A stretch of 11,401 nt of DNA from Bacteroidaceae bacterium. GTDB lineage: Bacteria; Bacteroidota; Bacteroidia; Bacteroidales; Bacteroidaceae. The stretch is taken from assembly GCA_900765575.1 (NCBI GenBank), contig CAAFRW010000085.1:1-11401 (forward strand). The letters run 5' to 3'. The notes below the pieces were generated by a model. The model was not told the origin of the DNA and ran no database searches. It saw nothing but the letters and a program-made list of their open reading frames with translations. The position numbers were made by a program, and so were the translations under genes. The stretch's first letter is position 1; every line of letters begins with the position of its first letter. Of this stretch, positions 6,339 through 11,401 are shown one piece after another.

Positions 6339-7925
6339 TTAATAATCTAATAGGGATGCAAGGTCGATTTTTTCTTCTCTCAGGAAGGGCGAATCGGCCT
6401 TTTTCTTTCTCCTGTTCTCTTTCTCCGGCTCGTAGGTGCATTTTTCGCTTTTTACCTTTATTTCGGGCACGTTTTCCGGTATGATATTGTGCCTTTCCGC
6501 AAATTCGGATAAAAAAGCACTGCTTTTGTAGTCCTCAAAATCGGACTTCGGCGTTAATTTCGGATTCATCAGGTAGGGGGCTTGCGGGTCAATCCTTGAA
6601 GCTTCCTCGTAGATTCTTTCCTGTGCCTTTTTAGCTTCATTCTCAATACCTTTCAGACGTCCTGAATGCTTATAGAACAATATCTTATCTTCTTCCGTCT
6701 GATCGGCTACGGCTGCATGTGCGTAGCGTTTACGCTGGACGGTACAGATATATTCGTCTGTATTCAGGTCAAATACCATTATTTCATCAAAGGATTCATA
6801 CCGTACCGCCCATCTTTTACCGTTCAGTCCGTGGAAATGTTTGGCGTCAAGCTCGTATTCATACCTTACGCCGCCACGGGTAAACGCAATCTGCCCTTTT
6901 GCGGCCTTTAATTCCATCCGTGGGATAAACAGGGAGGCAATCTCCATGGGACTTACCGTTATGGCCTTGTATGGCTTCGTATTGTCTTCTACAGCCGCTT
7001 TATACAGTTCCTGAGGTGACAGCCTGCCCGATGAAAAGGAATAATTATTGTATTCCTCTATGCAGCGTCCGGCTAGGAGCGTGATTTGTGATTCCGAAAG
7101 GAAATTCTTAACGGATTCATCTATAAGTTCTTGCGCCGGGCGGGCATTCTTACGCCTGCTTTTGATTCCTTGTCCGAGATATCCGGGTTTATCCTTGCAA
7201 AATCCCTCACCGAAAGTATTGAAACTTCTCTCTATGACGGATTTACGGCGGGGATTCATTGAAACAGACCACGTTACACCGTATTTATTCAAAAGCTGCT
7301 CCTTAAAATGCTCCGCCTCGGCCGTCTTATTAAACGAATGGTTGTCGGAAACGATTTCGGCGGGCAAAACTCCGGTGTTTCTTACGGCGTTCTCTATGCC
7401 TTTCAATATGCTGGTTGTATTTTCAGACTTGCTTACGAATGAGCCGATTACTTTTCGGCTGTATACGTCCATCACATAGAAAAGATTCATTGTTTCAAAC
7501 CCTTTTATATAAAAAGGAAGCCTCCAGCCGTCAATCTGCCAAACTGTATTGGCGTTTTCCGCCTGTATAAGACCCATATACGGTTTGTGATACAGGAAAC
7601 AGGCGTCAGCCCCGTTGGTACATCCGTATGTAATGGATGTAAGGCGTACAACGTTTTGTTTCACCCAGCTTAAAGACGGTTCTTTCATCCCGTTTTTACG
7701 ACAAACGTCACATATCATATCATGTATTTGCCTTTGGTTATATTTCTTTTTGGATGAAAGGCAATCCAGAATCATTTTATCATAGCGGGCGTCAAACTGC
7801 TTTACGGGCGGAACGTATTGTTTAATAAGCACCCTGTCCACTCCTTTTTTTCCGCTTTCCTGATGGCGAATGAGAAAGCGTTGTAAACGTACCATCCGGG
7901 ATAAAGGCGGCTGAACGCTTTCCAC
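6339..7925 (-). CDS. Mu-type DDE transposase, catalytic part (reading frame B)
   Basis: This frame encodes the core and C-terminus of a MuA-like/rve-family transposase. The catalytic residues are visible: Asp132 in WQIDGWRLPFY, Asp194 in IVSDNHSFN, and Glu232 in KSVIERSFNTFGEGF. A mu-C-like beta domain lies around 320-400 (MELKAAKGQIAFTRGGVRYEY, then KRWAVRYE and DEIMVFDL), with a long charged tail (about 410-528) that in MuA contacts MuB and ClpX. The first in-frame Met (7925) is unlikely to be the true start: the first 25 or so residues are a nonsense overlap with frame A. The sensible protein joins frame A residue 164 to frame B residue 28 through the slippery site at 7844-7850, giving 665 residues with the triad at D269, D331 and E369. 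That length is normal for the family. The joined protein is either made by frameshifting or the gene has a frameshift mutation. Confidence 0.88.
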   Translation of the reverse strand: MESVQPPLSRMVRLQRFLIRHQESGKKGVDRVLIKQYVPPVKQFDARYDKMILDCLSSKKKYNQRQIHDMICDVCRKNGMKEPSLSWVKQNVVRLTSITYGCTNGADACFLYHKPYMGLIQAENANTVWQIDGWRLPFYIKGFETMNLFYVMDVYSRKVIGSFVSKSENTTSILKGIENAVRNTGVLPAEIVSDNHSFNKTAEAEHFKEQLLNKYGVTWSVSMNPRRKSVIERSFNTFGEGFCKDKPGYLGQGIKSRRKNARPAQELIDESVKNFLSESQITLLAGRCIEEYNNYSFSSGRLSPQELYKAAVEDNTKPYKAITVSPMEIASLFIPRMELKAAKGQIAFTRGGVRYEYELDAKHFHGLNGKRWAVRYESFDEIMVFDLNTDEYICTVQRKRYAHAAVADQTEEDKILFYKHSGRLKGIENEAKKAQERIYEEASRIDPQAPYLMNPKLTPKSDFEDYKSSAFLSEFAERHNIIPENVPEIKVKSEKCTYEPEKENRRKKKADSPFLREEKIDLASLLDY

Positions 7926-8335
7926 ATACGTCGTAAAGGTGTTTGATAATTATTTTCCCTGTGTTCGCTCTTTATTGTTAAAAGTTCCTCTATGACAGCA
8001 TGTTTGCGTGAACATTCAAGCACTTTTTCGGGAGGAAACCCCAGGCTTAGATAAATATTCCTGTATTGATACTGGTTAACGTCACGGGCTTGAAACAGGC
8101 GCTCAAAGATTTCGTTTTCATCGTGCTTCTCCCGCTCACGTTCCTGTTCGGCTATGATTTGTTCCTTAGTCGGTAGTTTGGAACGTGTTGGGGCGGGGAT
8201 GGAATCGTAAAAGACGAAAGAAATACCACCTATGTTTTTAGTGATAGATATGTTTCTTTCATTCCATTTGTCTATAGTACAACGTTTTACACCATGTAGT
8301 ATTAGCCATTCATATGAAAGATATAAATTATTCAT
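7802..8335 (-). CDS. Mu-type transposase, N-terminal DNA-binding part (reading frame A)
   Basis: This 177-residue frame begins MNNLYLSYEWLILHGV and holds the N-terminal DNA-binding domains of the transposase. A winged-helix/merR-like segment is at about 5-50 (SYEWLILHGVKRCTIDKW, then ISFVFYDSIPAPTRSKLP). A charged linker follows, and then a helical domain (about 75-160, ending RRMWKAFSRLYPGWYVYNAF). The last 13 residues (after KK at 163-164) lose all resemblance to a transposase, while frame B continues it, so the reading frame changes here. If translated alone it would be a short DNA-binding protein able to occupy the transposase sites without catalysis, a known mode of transposition control in IS elements and in C-terminally truncated Mu repressor and transposase forms. 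Its ATG is adjacent to the stop codon of the Cro-like gene, with 8 bp of sequence overlap. Confidence 0.8.
   Translation of the reverse strand: MNNLYLSYEWLILHGVKRCTIDKWNERNISITKNIGGISFVFYDSIPAPTRSKLPTKEQIIAEQEREREKHDENEIFERLFQARDVNQYQYRNIYLSLGFPPEKVLECSRKHAVIEELLTIKSEHRENNYQTPLRRMWKAFSRLYPGWYVYNAFSFAIRKAEKKEWTGCLLNNTFRP
7844..7850 (-). promoter_or_regulatory. A AAA AAG slippery heptamer, candidate -1 ribosomal frameshift site
   Basis: On the minus strand, reading frame A passes through A|AAA|AAG (codons 163-164 are AAA AAG). This is the classical heptamer used for -1 frameshifting in dnaX and in IS3-family transposases. A -1 slip gives ...EKKGVDRVLIK..., which continues smoothly into the catalytic domain. 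An SD-like AGGA lies several nt upstream. No strong downstream hairpin is obvious (only a weak GGGTG/CGCCC pairing). A sequencing or mutational indel in the A7 run is the alternative. Confidence 0.6.
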
Positions 8336-8555
8336 TTACTACATTATTAATCATGTTTATTAACTTTTTATGTTCTTTGATTATTTCGCAATACTTCTTT
8401 ATTATTGCTTTTTCTATCCGAACGCTATTACATTTACCACTAAAATAGCGATATATCGTCATTCTTGAACATCCTACAGTATTTGCAATCTCCTTTTGTA
8501 CTCCATAAGGAAGCTCTTTTCGAATTACTGTTCTTTTTTCTTTTGATAAAGCCAT
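8328..8555 (-). CDS. Cro-like small helix-turn-helix protein
   Basis: The 75-residue product carries a helix-turn-helix at about 19-45 (QKEIANTVGCSRMTIYRYFSGKC), followed by a basic helical tail. It is the first gene of the leftward operon, 34 nt downstream of the predicted start of the early promoter, and opposes the repressor gene across a roughly 60-bp control region. Its 3' end overlaps the transposase start region by 8 bp. By position and size it resembles Cro of lambda or Ner of Mu, a negative regulator that turns down the repressor and/or the early promoter. That function is inferred from context; the HTH is visible. Confidence 0.75.
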   Translation of the reverse strand: MALSKEKRTVIRKELPYGVQKEIANTVGCSRMTIYRYFSGKCNSVRIEKAIIKKYCEIIKEHKKLINMINNVVNE

Positions 8556-8572
8556 AATTTATTATACTTTTG
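8542..8572 (+). promoter_or_regulatory. Promoter of the repressor gene
   Basis: TTTG (8542-8545), a 19-bp spacer and TACTTTTG (8565-8572) match the Bacteroides consensus TTTG-N19-TAnnTTTG exactly. Transcription would start near 8579, which places the ATG at 8570 too early and supports initiation at 8618. Confidence 0.75.
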
Positions 8573-8590
8573 CGATACATTGTTTTTACG

Positions 8591-8600
8591 TTTTGCAAAA
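8591..8600. promoter_or_regulatory. Palindrome TTTTGCAAAA, candidate operator
   Basis: A perfect 10-bp palindrome lies between the two promoters and overlaps the -7 box of the leftward early promoter. A related half-site TTTTGCGA occurs at 8569-8576. This is where a repressor or Cro-like protein would need to bind to decide between the two directions. Binding is inferred only. Confidence 0.35.
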
Positions 8601-8626
8601 ATATAACTAATATTGATATGAACAAA
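8596..8626 (-). promoter_or_regulatory. Leftward early promoter (Cro-like gene, transposase operon)
   Basis: On the minus strand TTTG (8626-8623), a 19-bp spacer and TATTTTTG (8603-8596) match the Bacteroides consensus exactly. The predicted start is near 8589. It faces the repressor promoter, and the two polymerase footprints overlap. The -33 box lies within codons 2-3 of the repressor gene. Confidence 0.75.
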
Positions 8627-9313
8627 GATTATGAAGAAAAAAATATCACTATGCGTGATAGATTGAAAGAAATACGTTTGGATAGTGGCTTAAGCCAATC
8701 AGAATTCAGCAAAAAGCTATCTGTAAAACAGTCGTATTATTCAGACTTAGAAAATGGGAAAAGAGAAATAACTACTAAAGTGATAACATCATTGTCTGAG
8801 AACTTTAATGTATCATCAGAATGGCTGCTATTCAATATCGGAAATAAATATCAAAATACAAGTGCTATAGAAATGGGTGATAAGGAGGTATCTATGAGCA
8901 GTCATAGCAACATTAGTAAAATACAAAATTCAAGTATGTATACCAGCCAGTTACTAGAAGAATATTCATTATATTTCCAAAACTTACCAAGCTCCCAAAT
9001 AACCATGATAAAGGTTATTAAAAGAGAGGAATTAAAAGATGTATATTTGAGCTATATAAAATTAGCTTCTTTCCTTCAAAAACTGGATAAGGATAAAATA
9101 ATATCAGAAAAGTTTAAATGTAATAAAGACGTAAAAACATATATTTCAGAGTGCGAACTAGAAATAGCCGAAGATTTAAATGGGATTAAGGATGACAGGC
9201 TTATATCTGCAATTCTCGCCAGACATTATATTACATTAATTGAATTTTGGATAGATCAAGTAAAAATAATAATCACTCATATTGATAGGTATTCAGATTT
9301 ACTGCTTTCTTAA
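8618..9313 (+). CDS. XRE-family repressor (lysogeny regulator of the element)
   Basis: Starting at the ATG at 8618, the product is 231 residues. An upstream in-frame ATG at 8570 lies inside the promoter and is rejected. Residues about 12-67 form an XRE/lambda-repressor-type helix-turn-helix (MRDRLKEIRLDSGLSQSEF, then SYYSDLENGKREITTKVI) followed by the common SSEWLLFNIG motif of Bacteroidetes phage repressors. Residues 85-231 are mainly helical with no S24 peptidase Ser/Lys motif, so self-cleavage in the SOS response is not expected; the tail more likely serves oligomerisation or signal sensing. It is the only rightward gene of the element and is transcribed against the early operon. It is AT-rich relative to the structural genes. 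The role as immunity repressor is inferred from position and fold. Confidence 0.85.
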   Translation: MNKDYEEKNITMRDRLKEIRLDSGLSQSEFSKKLSVKQSYYSDLENGKREITTKVITSLSENFNVSSEWLLFNIGNKYQNTSAIEMGDKEVSMSSHSNISKIQNSSMYTSQLLEEYSLYFQNLPSSQITMIKVIKREELKDVYLSYIKLASFLQKLDKDKIISEKFKCNKDVKTYISECELEIAEDLNGIKDDRLISAILARHYITLIEFWIDQVKIIITHIDRYSDLLLS

Positions 9314-9640
9314 TACCGATTAGTTATATTTTATTGTCTATGTAAAATGTAGGTATGATGTAGGTATAGCAACCTTTTATTTTTTAGTTAGCCCCATAAA
9401 AACGGGGTAAAATTATCTCAAATGTTATATTTTTAGGTCAAAAATATGGCTTCGTTATTGTTTTTGCCATTAAAAAACCGTTCAAACCGTTCAAATATTA
9501 TAGTCTGTTATAGCGTAATTATTGTTTTTGAATATAATCAAATGTCTACAAAATCATTCATAACTTACTTACATACAGATAAATATAAAGCTTTTTGTAG
9601 ATATATAATTTAAATAATACATAATATCTAATACACCTTT
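9314..9640. other. Gene-free end of the element with short direct repeats
   Basis: This AT-rich 330-bp stretch has no credible ORF. It contains paired short repeats: ATGTAGGTAT twice in tandem (9348-9369 area), CCGTTCAAA twice in tandem (9478-9495), TTATTGTTTTTG twice (9455-9466 and 9519-9530), and a short CCCC/GGGG hairpin (9392-9407). Mu-like phages carry transposase-binding repeats within about 200 bp of each end, so these are candidates. The true terminus lies somewhere here, possibly at 9635. Confidence 0.45.
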
Positions 9641-9689
9641 GGTAATATCCTGCGGATACCGGAAAGATTCGGAGAAGTCTTGTTTTATT

Positions 9690-9790
9690 CTTCGTCCCAC
9701 ATACGTGGGCTCGACGGTTTACGTATGTGGGCTGCACGGTTTACGTACGTGGGCCGGAGAGCCCGCAATCGTGGGACGAAGTTTACTTCG
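9690..9790. repeat. 22-bp tandem repeat within a large imperfect hairpin
   Basis: CTTCGTCCCAC (9690-9700) pairs with GTGGGACGAAG (9771-9781). Inside, after a 6x6 internal loop, GGGCTC (9707-9712) pairs with GAGCCC (9759-9764). The interior carries three copies of a unit with GGGC starting at 9707, 9729 and 9751, a period of 22 bp, with ACGTATGT/ACGTACGT and CGGTTTA in common. A small hairpin CGAAGT-TT-ACTTCG (9777-9790) overlaps the right arm. I read it as a GC-rich interspersed host element or structured RNA/terminator. It is not a CRISPR array. Confidence 0.6.
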
Positions 9791-10051
9791 GTTCTTTCTG
9801 ACAAAAGAATAGGGAAGGAGACTTATTTTTAACTATTATGCTTCTAATTTTATAGGGAAGAACGTTGCGAGCGCAACGGCAACTTGTTAGTCGTTACCCA
9901 TCGTAACGCTTGTAAGTAGTTTGTTGACAAGTCCATGCTCATGAATAGTGACAAGTGGCAACACCAAATGCCAAATATCGTGGTTCTTCGGGTTCCATCA
10001 ACCTTGTCTGCCTGAGCAATCGTATGGACAAATGCCTTTGCCAGAACATAG
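9791..10051. other. Intergenic region with no supported gene
   Basis: No ORF here has a recognisable motif. A leftward 73-codon frame (9850-10071) overlaps the terminator of the neighbouring gene and has an unlikely composition. The stretch could be decayed coding sequence, but I see nothing that identifies it. Confidence 0.4.
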
Positions 10052-10086
10052 AAGAGGAGGTGCCCATTCAATGAGCACCCCCTCTT
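10052..10086 (-). terminator. Hairpin terminator of the small exported-protein gene
   Basis: Positions 10052-10063 and 10075-10086 form a 12-bp stem with one A/C mismatch and an 11-nt loop, 28 nt beyond the stop codon. The leftward T-tract is weak, so termination strength is uncertain. Confidence 0.55.
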
Positions 10087-10113
10087 TCACATTCTCTCTA
10101 CTCTAATTTCTAA

Positions 10114-10479
10114 TTACTTATCCAAATAAATATCAAGTCCTTTATGCTTCAAAGTGACATTCATTAAGCGCACATATTTTTTATATTGTTCATCGCTCAA
10201 TGTACTCTTCATTAATTTGAAGTTTCCATAAACAGCCTCACGAAGTCTTTTACCCTGTTTGGCCTCTTTGCTGCCGGCGGCTGTCTGCATCTGCTCATTC
10301 AGATAAGCGCTGATGGCAGCCACTTCCTCATACTGTTCACTGGATAATTTCAAATACTGTCCCAATTTGCTTACATTCATTGCAATAGTCCAGTCTTCAC
10401 TTTTCACCTTGTTCCCTGCAAAACTTGTAGCCGACATCACCAATGCCCCTACAAAAAAGATTGCTAAACGTTTCATCAT
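10114..10479 (-). CDS. Small exported helical protein of unknown function
   Basis: The 121-residue product has a clear signal peptide (MMKRLAIFFVGALVMSATSFAG, cleavage probably after SFA at about residue 21) with no lipobox Cys, so it is likely periplasmic. The mature part is helical and charged. Its segments LGQYLKLSSEQYEEVAAI (about 39-56) and LMKSTLSDEQYKKYVRLMNVTL (about 90-111) resemble the helical repeats of small Bacteroidetes periplasmic proteins in which 'L-[ST]-x-E-Q' starts each helix, loosely like Spy/CpxP-type or DUF4890-like proteins. A chaperone or stress role is only a guess. It stands alone with its own promoter-like box and terminator, divergent from the slyD-like gene. Confidence 0.8.
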   Translation of the reverse strand: MMKRLAIFFVGALVMSATSFAGNKVKSEDWTIAMNVSKLGQYLKLSSEQYEEVAAISAYLNEQMQTAAGSKEAKQGKRLREAVYGNFKLMKSTLSDEQYKKYVRLMNVTLKHKGLDIYLDK

Positions 10480-10558
10480 ACCTAAAATTTTAATTTGTTA
10501 ACCTAAAAACGAATACCTATCAAAAACAATCTTAATCTCTTTTTCCTTATTGATAGTG

Positions 10559-10566
10559 CAAAGATA
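10559..10566 (-). promoter_or_regulatory. Putative -7 box of the small exported-protein gene
   Basis: TATCTTTG on the minus strand matches TAnnTTTG and lies about 80 bp upstream of the ATG at 10479. No convincing -33 TTTG is found at the expected distance, so this is a weaker call. Confidence 0.45.
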
Positions 10567-10745
10567 AAAGCATGCTTTAATACATATTATCATTTTAAGG
10601 TTAATAAACGTAAATATCAAATCAAACTGTTTATTTATTGATTTATATCAAGTCAATAATAACGAAATACATTGATTTTATCTTTCAAAATAACAAATTT
10701 ACGTAATATAAATGTAACAATAAAGGAACACGAGAAATTAATTCG

Positions 10746-10753
10746 TATCTTTG
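10746..10753 (+). promoter_or_regulatory. Putative -7 box of the slyD-like gene
   Basis: TATCTTTG matches TAnnTTTG and lies 63 bp upstream of the ATG at 10817; the same octamer serves the divergent gene at 10559. No clear -33 box is seen. The rest of the 10502-10816 gap is AT-rich with no other feature noted. Confidence 0.5.
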
Positions 10754-10816
10754 CCGACGAAGCGAATCAGAAATCAATAGAAATTATACACCTATTTATA
10801 TAATAAAAGAAACGTA

Positions 10817-11401
10817 ATGGAAAATACCCAGAACAAATACATTACCGTAGCCTATGAGCTGTATGTAATGGAAGATGGCGAAAAAGAGTTAGTAGAAAAG
10901 GCACCGGCCGAACATCCTTTTCAATTCATTTCAGGCTTAGGCACAACGCTCGATGCTTTTGAAGCTCAACTGAAAGACTTGAACAAAGGAGATAAGTTCG
11001 AGTTCACCATCCCGGTGAATGAGGCTTACGGCGAGTTCGACGAGGAAAATGTATTGGATTTACCCAAAAATATATTCGAAATAGACGGTAAGTTCGACTC
11101 CGAAAGAATTGTAGAAGGCAACATCGTTCCTTTAATGAATGCCGACGGCAACCGCTTTAACGGCACCGTAATGGAGGTGAAAGAAGAAGTGGTAGTGATG
11201 GACTTTAACCACCCCTTAGCCGGCAAAGACTTAACTTTCGTAGGAGAAGTAACCGAATCGCGCCCGGCTACCAACAAAGAAATTCAAGGGATGCTGAACA
11301 GACTGAGCGGCGAAGGATGCGGATGCGGAAACTGCGGAGGCGATTGCGAAGACGGCTGCGGAGGCGATGACCACGAAGGTTGTGGCTGCGGAGGGTGTCA
11401 C
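10817..11401 (+). CDS. slyD: SlyD-like FKBP-type peptidyl-prolyl cis-trans isomerase (3' end cut by window)
   Basis: From the ATG at 10817 the frame is open for 195 codons to the last base; the stop lies beyond the window. The N-terminus (KYITVAYELYVMEDGEKE) and PFQFISGLGTTLDAFEAQL, KGDKFEFTIPVNEAYGEFDE form the split FKBP domain. VEGNIVPLMNADGNRFNGTVMEVKEEVVVMDFNHPLAGKDLTF contains the insert-in-flap chaperone domain and the NHPLAGK motif that is diagnostic of SlyD. The C-terminal tail (from about residue 171) is rich in Cys, Gly, His and Asp, as in SlyD, where it binds Ni or Zn. The role is cytosolic prolyl isomerisation, chaperoning and possibly metal storage. Family length is about 190-200 residues, so little is missing. 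Confidence in the family is very high. Confidence 0.95.
   Translation, partial: MENTQNKYITVAYELYVMEDGEKELVEKAPAEHPFQFISGLGTTLDAFEAQLKDLNKGDKFEFTIPVNEAYGEFDEENVLDLPKNIFEIDGKFDSERIVEGNIVPLMNADGNRFNGTVMEVKEEVVVMDFNHPLAGKDLTFVGEVTESRPATNKEIQGMLNRLSGEGCGCGNCGGDCEDGCGGDDHEGCGCGGCH

Larger units (their letters stand above)
2068..9635 (-). mobile_element. Compact Mu-like transposable phage element (satellite-like or remnant); ends approximate
   Basis: The block contains, in element order from the right: repressor, Cro-like protein, DDE transposase, MuB-like ATPase, unknown protein, GemA/gp16-like protein, ClpP-like prohead protease, major capsid protein and a terminal small protein. Repressor, transposase, MuB, then gp16 is the order of Mu-like early regions. 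Protease followed by capsid protein is the usual order of phage head genes. No terminase, portal, tail or lysis gene is present, so at about 7.5 kb it is far smaller than a Mu-like phage (usually 35-40 kb). The quoted ends are a candidate only: a CCTTT at 2063-2067 followed by TG, and a CA followed by CCTTT at 9636-9640, fit a 5-bp duplication with Mu-type TG/CA termini. The left point, however, falls inside the loop of the 18-bp inverted repeat, which argues against it. The presence of the element is well supported; its exact ends are not. Confidence 0.75.

Noticed and set aside
8570..8617. Upstream ATG extending the repressor by 16 residues
   Set aside because: This ATG lies inside the -7 box and upstream of the predicted transcription start; the ATG at 8618 fits better.
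8440..8625. Leftward 61-codon ORF in the switch region
   Set aside because: It overlaps the Cro-like gene in another frame and its start lies upstream of the predicted leftward transcription start.
2128..9313. Diversity-generating retroelement, as in the Bacteroides Hankyphage
   Set aside because: No reverse transcriptase, template/variable repeat pair or tail-tip gene is present.
9697..9760. CRISPR-like array
   Set aside because: The 22-bp units are contiguous with no unique spacers, and no cas gene is present.
9850..10071. Leftward 73-codon ORF
   Set aside because: No motif, odd composition, and it runs through the neighbouring gene's terminator hairpin; treated as non-coding.

Overview
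The window looks like chromosomal DNA of a Bacteroides-type gut bacterium. Three things support this: a SusC/RagA-type TonB-dependent receptor at the left edge, promoters matching the Bacteroidetes pattern (TTTG or TTG, 19-20 bp spacer, TAnnTTTG) rather than the E. coli pattern, and a SlyD-type prolyl isomerase at the right edge. No species can be named from sequence reading alone.

Layout. Positions 1-1496 (minus) hold the N-terminal 498 or so residues of a SusC-like outer-membrane receptor with its promoter at 1520-1550. Positions 1500-2040 are non-coding or weakly coding and carry a cluster of five copies of a 10-bp TGCCARCACC motif ending in a strong plus-strand terminator with no matching gene. 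From about 2.1 to 9.6 kb lies a compact Mu-like transposable phage element. It starts, in its own orientation, at the right with a repressor (8618-9313, plus) facing a leftward early operon: Cro-like HTH protein, DDE transposase split in two frames, MuB-like ATPase, an unknown protein, a GemA/Mu gp16-like protein, a ClpP-like prohead protease, a probable HK97-fold major capsid protein, a terminator, and a last small protein of unknown function. Positions 9640-10090 are intergenic and contain a 22-bp tandem repeat inside a large hairpin. Positions 10114-10479 (minus) encode a small exported protein and 10817-11401 (plus) a SlyD-like isomerase cut by the window end.

How it works together. The repressor and Cro-like gene are read from two face-to-face promoters whose footprints overlap, a layout expected to behave as a lysis/lysogeny-style switch. 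Leftward transcription would make transposase plus MuB for replicative transposition. The full transposase appears to need a -1 frameshift at a textbook A AAA AAG site, giving a 665-residue protein. The same operon then makes a protease and a capsid protein.

The main surprise is what is missing: no terminase, portal, head-tail connector, tail or lysis gene is visible, although the genes present are intact (apart from the transposase frameshift) and end at a clean terminator. The element may be a small transposable phage satellite that makes its own shell and borrows the rest from a helper phage, a capsid-based compartment, or a deletion remnant of a larger Mu-like prophage. The sequence alone does not decide between these.
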